From the NCBI GenBank assembly GCA_937894825.1, contig CALCQT010000292.1, forward strand, positions 1-6,730: DNA of 6,730 nt. The letters are read 5' to 3'. The translations under genes and the position numbers were made by a program. Below are positions 1 to 5,409 of the stretch, one piece after another (the stretch's first letter is position 1; every line of letters starts with the position of its first letter). The notes beneath the pieces are model-generated. The model was not told where the DNA came from and ran no database searches. It worked only from the letters and a program-made list of their open reading frames with translations. The DNA comes from an uncultured Anaerolineaceae bacterium. GTDB lineage: Bacteria > Chloroflexota > Anaerolineae > Anaerolineales > Anaerolineaceae.

Positions 1-842
1 CCTTTGACTGCACCGGCCGTCATGCCGCGGATCACATAGCGCTGGGTCACGATGGCAAGGATCAGGATCGGCAGCGTGATCACGGTCGCCGCGGCCATCA
101 GCCCGCCCCAATCGATGGACGCGTAGGAGATGAAATTGTAAATCGCGACCGGCACAGTGCGGGTCTTGTTACTGGCCAGTACGATGGAGAACATGAAGTT
201 ATTCCAGGAGAAAGTGAAGGACAGAATCGACGCCGTCACAATCCCGGGGACAGACAATGGCAGAATGATCCGGATAAAAGTGCGCAGCGAGCTGGCGCCA
301 TCCACGATGGCCGCCTCGACCAGTTCGCTGGGGATGCTCTCAAAAAATGGCACCATGATCCAGACGATGAACGGCAGCCCGACCAGCATGTGGGCCAGAA
401 TCAGCGACGAATAGGTGTCGACCATGTTCAGCGAGCGGAACATAATGTATAAAGGCAGCAGGAACGTGATGCCGGGGACCATTCTGCTGATCAGAATGAC
501 CATCGATATTTTCTTTTGATTGTGCCTGGCGATGGAATAGGAGGCGGGCAGCCCGATCAGCAACCCGAAAAAGGTGGAGCCGGCGGCGACGATCAAGCTG
601 TTTTTAATGAATTTGAAGAAGTTTTGCTGAACGAAAACTTTCCCGTAATTGTCCGTCGTGAGGCCTTTCAGCCAGTTTACCGGTAATTTCGAAAGTTCAA
701 TCGGGGTTTTGAAAGAGCAATAAACCATCCAGAAAAAAGGCAGCAGGAATACCAGCAGCAGGATCAGCATCGCGATCACATAAATGATGGTCGAAATGGT
801 CTTCTGAACGTTTCGTGCGGTCAATGAACGATCTTTTTTCAT
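1..842 (-). CDS. ABC sugar transporter inner-membrane permease, MalG type (3' end cut by window edge)
   Basis: The frame is open from an ATG at 842 to the left edge: 280 codons plus two bases. It is one of the two membrane subunits of a carbohydrate ABC importer (CUT1, MalG/UgpE-like). A short cytoplasmic N-terminus precedes a first membrane span at about residues 18-41. The permease fold follows, with the EAA loop at about 176-199 (EAAIVDGASS, then the ILPLSVPG segment), which docks on the ATPase. The visible end, VIRGMTAGAVK, is the typical MalG-family C-terminus, which is normally followed by one glycine and a stop; the two remaining bases are GG, so almost nothing is missing. The start is well supported: the upstream permease's TAA directly abuts this ATG, and a strong GGAGG lies five bases upstream at 848-852, inside the end of that gene, which suggests translational coupling. 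Substrate unknown. Confidence 0.93.
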   Translation of the reverse strand, partial: MKKDRSLTARNVQKTISTIIYVIAMLILLLVFLLPFFWMVYCSFKTPIELSKLPVNWLKGLTTDNYGKVFVQQNFFKFIKNSLIVAAGSTFFGLLIGLPASYSIARHNQKKISMVILISRMVPGITFLLPLYIMFRSLNMVDTYSSLILAHMLVGLPFIVWIMVPFFESIPSELVEAAIVDGASSLRTFIRIILPLSVPGIVTASILSFTFSWNNFMFSIVLASNKTRTVPVAIYNFISYASIDWGGLMAAATVITLPILILAIVTQRYVIRGMTAGAVK

Positions 843-1724
843 TTAGACCTCCAGCTTCTTTCTTGTGTAGGTCACAAACAGAACGCAGCCCAAAACAATT
901 GAAAAGAAAATTACTAATAATGAAGAGCCATAACCGAATTTAAAGTAATAAAAAGCGTTCTGATACGTATAGATATTCAAAGTTTCGGAGGCATATCCCG
1001 GTCCGCCGCCGGTTGTGGCATAGATAATGTCAAAGGTTTTAAAGCAGTCGATGAAACGCAGCAGGGCTCCGACGCTGATCGTCGGCGCCAACATCGGCAG
1101 CGTGATATGCCAGATGATCTGAAAGGTATTTGCGCCGTCCACCCTGGCGGATTCAAAAGGATCGGTGGGCAGCGTGGCCAGCCCGGCGAGTGTGATCAGG
1201 ATGATTAATGGCGTCCATTCCCAACTATCCAACAGGATCAGGGTCGGGATGACGCTTGAACTGCTGGACAGCCATTTTGATGCCGGCAGCCCGACCTGTT
1301 TCAAGAGGTAATTCAGGACGCCGGTTGTCGGCTCGAACATCAGGAGCCAGACCATTGCGACAGCCACCGGTGTTGCCATCATTGGCAGCAATAAAATGGA
1401 ATTTACAATTCTTTTTCCGCGATATTCTTTGGCGTCGATCAGCAAGCCGGCCCCCACGCCGAGGATCATCTGAACGATCAGACAGCCGAATGTGAAAACG
1501 AAGGTCCGGCCAATGGACGCCATAAAGCGTGGATCTGCTGTAAAAAGTTGAATATAGTTGTTAAAGCCGACGAACATGGTCGGGAGTCTTGATGTCAGCG
1601 TCCAGTTTGTTAAGGAATTCCATACCGTGTATAAGATGGGAAATACCATCAATACAATAATGAATATCACTGCGGGCAGCGGAAAAATCCATTTTTCATG
1701 TTTATCGATCCAACGAGATAACAT
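843..1724 (-). CDS. ABC sugar transporter inner-membrane permease, MalF type
   Basis: A 293-residue polytopic membrane protein, the usual length for a CUT1 MalF/UgpA-like permease without the extra MalF periplasmic domain. A short basic N-terminus (MLSRWIDKHEKW) leads into a membrane span at about 12-36. Further spans lie at about 75-95, 107-130, 158-183, 213-232 and 265-287. The EAA loop is at about 191-212 (ESARVDGANTFQIIWHITLP), with the family's D-G-A core. The GGGPG segment before the last span is typical of these subunits. It forms the translocation pore with the downstream permease. The ATG at 1724 has a good ribosome site, AAGGAAG at 1731-1737, six bases away. Family assignment is secure; the transported sugar is not readable from sequence. 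Confidence 0.95.
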   Translation of the reverse strand: MLSRWIDKHEKWIFPLPAVIFIIVLMVFPILYTVWNSLTNWTLTSRLPTMFVGFNNYIQLFTADPRFMASIGRTFVFTFGCLIVQMILGVGAGLLIDAKEYRGKRIVNSILLLPMMATPVAVAMVWLLMFEPTTGVLNYLLKQVGLPASKWLSSSSSVIPTLILLDSWEWTPLIILITLAGLATLPTDPFESARVDGANTFQIIWHITLPMLAPTISVGALLRFIDCFKTFDIIYATTGGGPGYASETLNIYTYQNAFYYFKFGYGSSLLVIFFSIVLGCVLFVTYTRKKLEV

Positions 1725-1745
1725 TTATTTCTTCCTTAAATAATG

Positions 1746-1755
1746 AAACGGTATC
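1746..1755 (+). promoter_or_regulatory. Candidate operator box AAACGGTATC (copy 1)
   Basis: The ten bases AAACGGTATC lie 22 bases upstream of the first permease's start codon. The identical ten bases occur at 3400-3409, upstream of the binding-protein gene. A ten-base exact match in the two non-coding gaps flanking one gene suggests a shared regulator site, perhaps for a LacI-type repressor, since such operators often have a central CG. The element is not a clean palindrome, so this stays tentative. Confidence 0.35.
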
Positions 1756-1805
1756 GAATCAAATTGTCAAGGACCATAGATTGATCGTGCTGAGGACGTT
1801 TTTTG

Positions 1806-1816
1806 CTTTTGATACC
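1806..1816 (-). promoter_or_regulatory. Candidate operator box GGTATCAAAAG (copy 1)
   Basis: Read on the minus strand these eleven bases are GGTATCAAAAG. The same eleven bases occur on the plus strand at 3385-3395, next to the other copy of AAACGGTATC. Both gaps therefore carry one copy of each box, which share the GGTATC core, although the relative orientation and spacing differ. Function is inferred only from this recurrence. Confidence 0.3.
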
Positions 1817-1920
1817 TTAACCATTTTCCGGGAAAACAAATTCCCACCAACCTTCGTGTTGCTGATCTGGTGTTTCACTTTCATCTAATCAGGAAAGATC
1901 TGTTACGATCCGGTAGATTG

Positions 1921-1957
1921 TGCCCGGATGTTTCCGAAATCAGGAAACATCCGGGCA
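1921..1957 (-). terminator. Perfect 15-bp stem-loop after the binding-protein gene (attenuator or mRNA-stabilising hairpin)
   Basis: TGCCCGGATGTTTCC (1921-1935) is the exact reverse complement of 1943-1957, with a seven-base loop. It begins 33 bases past the binding-protein stop codon. The stem is long and has a GC-rich base, but no run of U follows it on the minus-strand transcript (the sequence continues CAATCTACC), so it is not a textbook intrinsic terminator. Hairpins between binding-protein and permease genes, such as malE-malF in Escherichia coli, protect the upstream mRNA from 3' exonucleases and raise binding protein over permease. That role fits the position but is inference. Partial termination is the alternative. 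Confidence 0.65.
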
Positions 1958-1990
1958 TGAAAACAGTTTTGTTACAGGAAGGAGAGATCC

Positions 1991-3268
1991 TTATTTTTCA
2001 AGATCCAGCAATGCCTGGAATTGAACGTTGGCCTCTTCAGCGGCCGCTCTGAAATCACCGCCTTCAATGGCCGTCACAACGACACCACCGATGATGTCAC
2101 GGGCTTCCGTGACGGCTGTCATTAGCGGACGGTCATAACTGCGGGCGCCAACGGAAGCTGCCACTGCCGCAGCCCAGTCCGCGGGGAAGGATTTGATGCC
2201 TTCAGGATTGTTCCAAACGGAAGTGCGAGCCAACTGCTGCGCTTTTTCGCCTTGGATGAAGAGTGAATTTTCTTTACCGGTCGCCCAGCGGATGAATTCC
2301 CACGCGGCATCCTTATTTTCCGAATCGGCATACATCGCGAGGCCCCACGCGGTGATGTCATAGGTCACTGAACCTTCCGGCCCGGCCGGGAACACGGCGA
2401 CGCCGGTCACTTCGGCAACGTCCGATTTGGTCGGATCCAGCAGGTTGGGGTAGAGAGAGGAAGCATCGGTGTAGAGCGCGACTTTCTTCTCGTTGAAGAT
2501 ACCAATACATTGCGCCCAGTGCATGTTCAAAACGCCCGGAGGGCCAAAGTTCTTCAGCAGGGAGCTGTACATCTCAATACCCGCCAATGTCTCGGGGGTG
2601 TTTAATGTCGCGGTATAGGTTTCGCGATCGAACCAGTCACCGCCATAGCTGTAAACATAAGCGGAGAGCTGGGTCACGAGCGGGCTGCGCTGGCCCCGGG
2701 CGACAAAGCCGTAGAATTCATTGGCAGGATCGTTCAGAGCTTCCGCGGCCGCATACAGTTCGTCCAATGTGGTGGGGACGGCGATGCCTTTTTCTTCAAG
2801 GATGTCTTTCCGGTAGTACAGGATTTCCTGTTCCGTCACCAGCGGGATCGCGGTCAGTGTGCCGCTGAACGTGGTGGCGCCGCGGGAAGCTTCAGTGAAG
2901 TCGGCCAGATCGAACTCAGCGTCGTCAGCAGCATATTCATTAAGGTCCTGATACCAGCCGTTCATTTCCATATTCGCGCCTTCCTGCAGCGGCCGCGTCA
3001 TGAAAACGTCCACGCCGGCATTGCCGGCAATAAATTCGGTGGTCAATTTCTGATTTAGCTGTTCTTCGCCATAGGATTCCCATTCGACTTTAATCCCTGT
3101 TAATGCTTCAAATTCAGGGATCATCGGCGCAACGGCATCTGTCCAGGCATGGTTGCTCAAAACAACCCGAATGGTTTGACCCTCAAATGGTTTATCCTGT
3201 GCGGATACAACCATTACAGAGGAGAGCAGCAACACGACTAACAAAAACAAACTCATCTTTTTATACAT
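1991..3268 (-). CDS. Extracellular sugar-binding protein of the ABC importer (SBP family 1)
   Basis: A 425-residue secreted solute-binding protein of the MalE/UgpB cluster, which captures the sugar outside the membrane and delivers it to the two permeases encoded downstream. Residues 1-23 are a signal peptide: MYKK, a leucine/valine-rich core, then a VSA-Q cleavage site. The mature part starts with a typical first strand (TIRVVLSNHAW) and an EFEALTGIKVEW segment. It includes GNAGVDVFM, the VALYTDASSLYP and VAVFPAGPEG stretches, and the AWEFIRWAT helix at about 322-330, all usual in this family. The reading frame can be extended to a GTG at 3277, but that codon overlaps the ribosome site; the ATG at 3268, eight bases after AAGGAG, is the better start. 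There is no lipobox cysteine, so the protein should be soluble and not lipid-anchored. The ligand is unknown. Confidence 0.95.
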   Translation of the reverse strand: MYKKMSLFLLVVLLLSSVMVVSAQDKPFEGQTIRVVLSNHAWTDAVAPMIPEFEALTGIKVEWESYGEEQLNQKLTTEFIAGNAGVDVFMTRPLQEGANMEMNGWYQDLNEYAADDAEFDLADFTEASRGATTFSGTLTAIPLVTEQEILYYRKDILEEKGIAVPTTLDELYAAAEALNDPANEFYGFVARGQRSPLVTQLSAYVYSYGGDWFDRETYTATLNTPETLAGIEMYSSLLKNFGPPGVLNMHWAQCIGIFNEKKVALYTDASSLYPNLLDPTKSDVAEVTGVAVFPAGPEGSVTYDITAWGLAMYADSENKDAAWEFIRWATGKENSLFIQGEKAQQLARTSVWNNPEGIKSFPADWAAAVAASVGARSYDRPLMTAVTEARDIIGGVVVTAIEGGDFRAAAEEANVQFQALLDLEK

Positions 3269-3276
3269 CTTGAACA

Positions 3277-3282
3277 CTCCTT
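3277..3282 (-). promoter_or_regulatory. Ribosome binding site that decides the binding-protein start
   Basis: AAGGAG on the minus strand lies eight bases before the ATG at 3268. The competing upstream GTG (3277-3275) shares its first base with this site, so it could not be served by it. The shorter protein, beginning MYKKMSLF, also gives a more conventional signal peptide. Confidence 0.8.
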
Positions 3283-3295
3283 TTTTATTTTTAAG

Positions 3296-3308
3296 ATGAA
3301 CGGTTCAT
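3296..3308. promoter_or_regulatory. 13-base palindrome ATGAACGGTTCAT, candidate operator of the transporter genes
   Basis: ATGAAC and GTTCAT are exact reverse complements around a single central G. The palindrome ends 28 bases before the binding-protein start codon, a position where a bound repressor would block transcription initiation. The half-site ATGAACGG occurs again on the minus strand at 3339-3346, about 40 bases further upstream. The AACGGT core is also shared with the AAACGGTATC boxes at 1746 and 3400. No regulator gene is in the window, so the protein that would bind is unknown. Confidence 0.45.
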
Positions 3309-3384
3309 TTAATAGAGGCAGCAATCTCAATGGACTCTCCGTTCATCCCAATCCCGTTCTTATGGTCCGCTCATAAAAGATGTG

Positions 3385-3409
3385 GGTATCAAAAGTATTA
3401 AACGGTATC
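3385..3409 (+). promoter_or_regulatory. Paired candidate boxes GGTATCAAAAG and AAACGGTATC (copy 2)
   Basis: GGTATCAAAAG (3385-3395) and AAACGGTATC (3400-3409) sit four bases apart, giving a direct repeat of GGTATC at a spacing of about two helical turns. Exact copies of both boxes lie in the gap upstream of the permease genes. This shared vocabulary in front of two parts of one transport system is the evidence for a regulatory role; there is no direct evidence for the factor involved. Confidence 0.35.
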
Positions 3410-3413
3410 CCTT

Positions 3414-3461
3414 GTAGGGGCGATCATCCCCGCCAGGGTGCTTCACGATGATCGCCCCTAC
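3414..3461. repeat. Intergenic inverted repeat (15-bp arms, 18-base loop), REP- or MITE-like
   Basis: GTAGGGGCGATCATC (3414-3428) is the exact reverse complement of 3447-3461. The loop contains the near-symmetrical CCCGCCAGGG. The GC-rich element stands out against AT-rich surroundings. Short palindromes beginning GTAGGGGCG and ending CGCCCCTAC are, from general knowledge, scattered in many copies in the intergenic DNA of some bacteria, including Chloroflexota, so a dispersed repeat is the likeliest identity. Only one copy is in the window and I see no clear target-site duplication. In RNA it would form a strong hairpin on either strand, so it could also reduce read-through from the catabolic genes. 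Confidence 0.65.
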
Positions 3462-3608
3462 GTGCGAGATCGTTGATAAACAAAATGGTACTTTTGACAT
3501 TCTTATTCCACTTATCCTAATAAATAAAATTATCCGAAGATTCGTCTGAATATTCTTTTTCTCTTATCTATTCTGTAAACCGGTAACGATTGTTGAAATA
3601 TAATTCCA

Positions 3609-4625
3609 TTATATATTAACAATCACTTTAATAAAACCGACAGATCCATTCGCCAGATCGTCAATCATTTTTCCCGTCCCATCCAGTGGGATTTTTTCTT
3701 CCACCAGCTGGATTGGATCCACTTTGCCTAACCGGATCGTCTCCAGTGCTGACGGAAACTCATTAGCGAAACCGTAGGTGCCGCGCAGGTTCAATTCGCG
3801 GGTCACAATTTGCTGCATGTTAATTTGAATTTCCGGTTGCGAGTTCCCGATCCAGGTGGTGTTCCCGCCGTTTTTGGTCATGAACAGCGACTGGTTCGCT
3901 GTTTGCGTGACACCCACCGCTTCGATCACCGCGGGCGCGCCGGCGCCATTGGTCCAATCCTTTACGAACTGCACCGGATCGGTTTCCACAGCGTTGACGA
4001 CGAAATCGGCGCCCAATTTCTTCGCCCGTTCCAGCCGATAACCGTTTGTGTCGGTGAGGATGATTTCACCGGCTCCCCGCATACGGGCTGCCAACAAAGT
4101 CAGCAGACCGATGGTCCCGGCGCCGATTATGACGACTTTTTCGCCTAACTGGAAGGGCGTCAGATTAACTGCGCGCATCGCTACGGCCAATGGTTCCACC
4201 ATCGCGCCCTGATCAAAACTTAATCCCTCGGGAAGCTGGTATACCATTTTTTCGTGCACGCAGACGTACTCCGCATACGCGCCGTTCATATCGACGCCCA
4301 GGCAATGCCGGTCTGAACAAATATTCGGCCTGCCGCTGCGGCAGTTTTCACAGACGCCGCAGGTCAGCAATGGATTAGCCACAACACGGTCTCCCGGCGT
4401 CCATGCAGAGACGCTCGCTCCGACCTTTTCGACTGTCCCGCTGAGTTCATGTCCCATGATGATCGGCGGTTTCCGTCGTCCGGTGGTGCCGCGGTAGCCA
4501 TGTACGTCCGAGCCGCAAATCCCGACGGAGCGGACCGCGATCAAAACTTCGTGCTCTCCCGGAACCGGGGTTTCAACATTTTCCAGCGGCATGTTATAAG
4601 CGCCCTGATAAACGAATGCTTTCAT
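3609..4625 (-). CDS. Zinc-dependent medium-chain alcohol/polyol dehydrogenase (intact)
   Basis: A 338-residue cytoplasmic NAD(P)-dependent dehydrogenase of the threonine/sorbitol dehydrogenase group. The N-terminal GroES-like domain carries catalytic zinc ligands C37 (in GICGSD), H59 and E60 (GHE), and probably E144. Structural zinc ligands C89, C92, C95 and C103 are in the usual C-x2-C-x2-C-x7-C spacing. The Rossmann domain has GAGTIG at 168-173 and an acidic residue, D192, at the end of the second strand, which usually favours NAD over NADP. Length is normal for the family. The substrate is likely a secondary alcohol of a sugar, polyol or sugar acid and cannot be named. The ATG at 4625 has a modest AGGA five bases upstream. 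The gene follows the HPS-like gene by 99 bases on the same strand, and the other zinc dehydrogenase flanks that gene on the opposite side, suggesting successive oxidation/reduction steps. Confidence 0.93.
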   Translation of the reverse strand: MKAFVYQGAYNMPLENVETPVPGEHEVLIAVRSVGICGSDVHGYRGTTGRRKPPIIMGHELSGTVEKVGASVSAWTPGDRVVANPLLTCGVCENCRSGRPNICSDRHCLGVDMNGAYAEYVCVHEKMVYQLPEGLSFDQGAMVEPLAVAMRAVNLTPFQLGEKVVIIGAGTIGLLTLLAARMRGAGEIILTDTNGYRLERAKKLGADFVVNAVETDPVQFVKDWTNGAGAPAVIEAVGVTQTANQSLFMTKNGGNTTWIGNSQPEIQINMQQIVTRELNLRGTYGFANEFPSALETIRLGKVDPIQLVEEKIPLDGTGKMIDDLANGSVGFIKVIVNI

Positions 4626-4724
4626 AAGGTTCCTGTTCTTTCGTCAGCGATGAATGATTCACCGATATATGGATGCCGGATTGCCCTGCGTTTGGAAGGA
4701 CAGTCCGAATATCCGTCTTCCCGC

Positions 4725-5408
4725 TTATTTCTCTCCGACTTTTACCGCTTTAACGCTGTCAACAATCCGATGCAGGACCGATTCAAAATCCGGGTCGGCT
4801 GGTTTGAATTCGGTTCCGCTGATCACCAACGGCGCCCCGAACACCACAATTTCCGCACCCATTTTTACCGTTTGGATTGCCTGTTCAATACTTAATCCGC
4901 CGACGGCCTGAACGGGAATTTTCACCGCATCCAGGACCGGCTGCAAATCGTTCAGCGGGCTCAGACCGCTGATCATGTTCCGTTCGTCAAAGCCGGTGTG
5001 GACGATGATGTAGTCAACGCCTAATTCCTCCGCGCGTTTGGCCCGGGCCGGCTTATCTTCGCATAACATGACGTCGCACATGACTTTCCCATTGTATTTG
5101 GCTGCCATTTTGACTTGCTCAATGATCGAAGCGTCATGAGCCTGCCCCATCACCACAACGAAGTTTGCTCCGGCCTGGAACATCATTTCCGCTTCCAGCC
5201 CCGCGCCATCCATGGTTTTCAGATCCGCGACGATCGGCTTGTCCGGGAATTGTTTGCGCAGCGCCCGAATGCCGTGCAGCCCTTCCGCCAGAATCAGCGG
5301 GGTTCCGGCTTCCAGCCAATCCACCCCCACGTTTACAGCCGCTTGTGCCACTGCCAACGCTTCATCAATATTGGTTAAATCCAGTGAAACTTGAATGATC
5401 GGTTCCAT
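4725..5408 (-). CDS. OMPDC-superfamily aldolase/decarboxylase, 3-hexulose-6-phosphate synthase or 3-keto-L-gulonate-6-phosphate decarboxylase-like
   Basis: A 227-residue single-domain TIM barrel. Hallmarks are D10 in the first strand (QVSLDLTN), E33 in LEAGTP, the D-x-K-x-x-D active-site motif D62-K64-D67 (ADLKTMD), H137 in the HTGFD strand end, and the G170-G171 phosphate-binding loop followed by the VVFGAPL strand. Known relatives either condense ribulose-5-phosphate with formaldehyde or run that reaction backwards (HPS), or decarboxylate 3-keto-L-gulonate-6-phosphate (UlaD/SgbH). The VHTGFD and ADLKTMD strings look closer to HPS than to UlaD. No hexuloisomerase or formaldehyde-activating enzyme is adjacent; the neighbours are sugar dehydrogenases and an epimerase-like protein, which suggests cleavage of a sugar phosphate derived from the imported substrate. 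The ATG is one base after the preceding gene's TAA, with AAGGA nine bases upstream, so translation is probably coupled. Confidence 0.88.
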   Translation of the reverse strand: MEPIIQVSLDLTNIDEALAVAQAAVNVGVDWLEAGTPLILAEGLHGIRALRKQFPDKPIVADLKTMDGAGLEAEMMFQAGANFVVVMGQAHDASIIEQVKMAAKYNGKVMCDVMLCEDKPARAKRAEELGVDYIIVHTGFDERNMISGLSPLNDLQPVLDAVKIPVQAVGGLSIEQAIQTVKMGAEIVVFGAPLVISGTEFKPADPDFESVLHRIVDSVKAVKVGEK

Positions 5409-5409
5409 A

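Larger units (their letters stand above)
1725..1990. other. Non-coding gap between binding-protein gene and permease genes
   Basis: No convincing gene lies in these 266 bases on either strand; a 60-codon plus-strand frame starting at 1870 has no protein-like character and runs into the binding-protein gene. The gap holds a perfect 15-bp hairpin (1921-1957), two boxes also present in front of the binding-protein gene (1746-1755 and 1806-1816), and a weaker 13-base hyphenated palindrome TTTTCC-G-GGAAAA (1824-1836). I could not find a convincing -35/-10 pair for the permeases, so they may be transcribed by read-through past the hairpin, from a promoter here, or both. Confidence 0.7.
3278..3608. 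other. Non-coding gap upstream of the transporter genes
   Basis: These 331 bases separate the catabolic genes from the transporter genes. No gene is visible on either strand. From the binding-protein side outwards, the gap holds the ribosome site, a 13-base palindrome (3296-3308), a second copy of its half-site (3339-3346), the GGTATCAAAAG and AAACGGTATC boxes (3385-3409), a 48-base inverted-repeat element (3414-3461), and an AT-rich stretch (about 3505-3605) directly after the dehydrogenase gene. I found no convincing minus-strand -35/-10 pair and no intrinsic terminator with a U-run. The concentration of elements suggests that the transporter has its own promoter here. Confidence 0.7.

Noticed and set aside
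1870..2052. 60-codon plus-strand frame covering the hairpin
   Set aside because: It runs through the hairpin and into the antisense of the binding-protein gene; no family features are visible.
3494..3523. Plus-strand promoter-like TTGACA, 18 bases, TAATAA
   Set aside because: The -35 is perfect but the -10 matches poorly, and it would point into the antisense of the dehydrogenase. AT-rich DNA gives such matches by chance.
3810..4148. 112-codon plus-strand frame inside the intact dehydrogenase gene
   Set aside because: Antisense shadow of the cofactor-binding domain, rich in arginine, histidine and proline, with no motif.
4449..4895. 148-codon plus-strand frame spanning the dehydrogenase start and the HPS-like gene end
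   Set aside because: It is antisense to two well-supported genes, crosses their gap, and its product shows no motif or protein-like composition.
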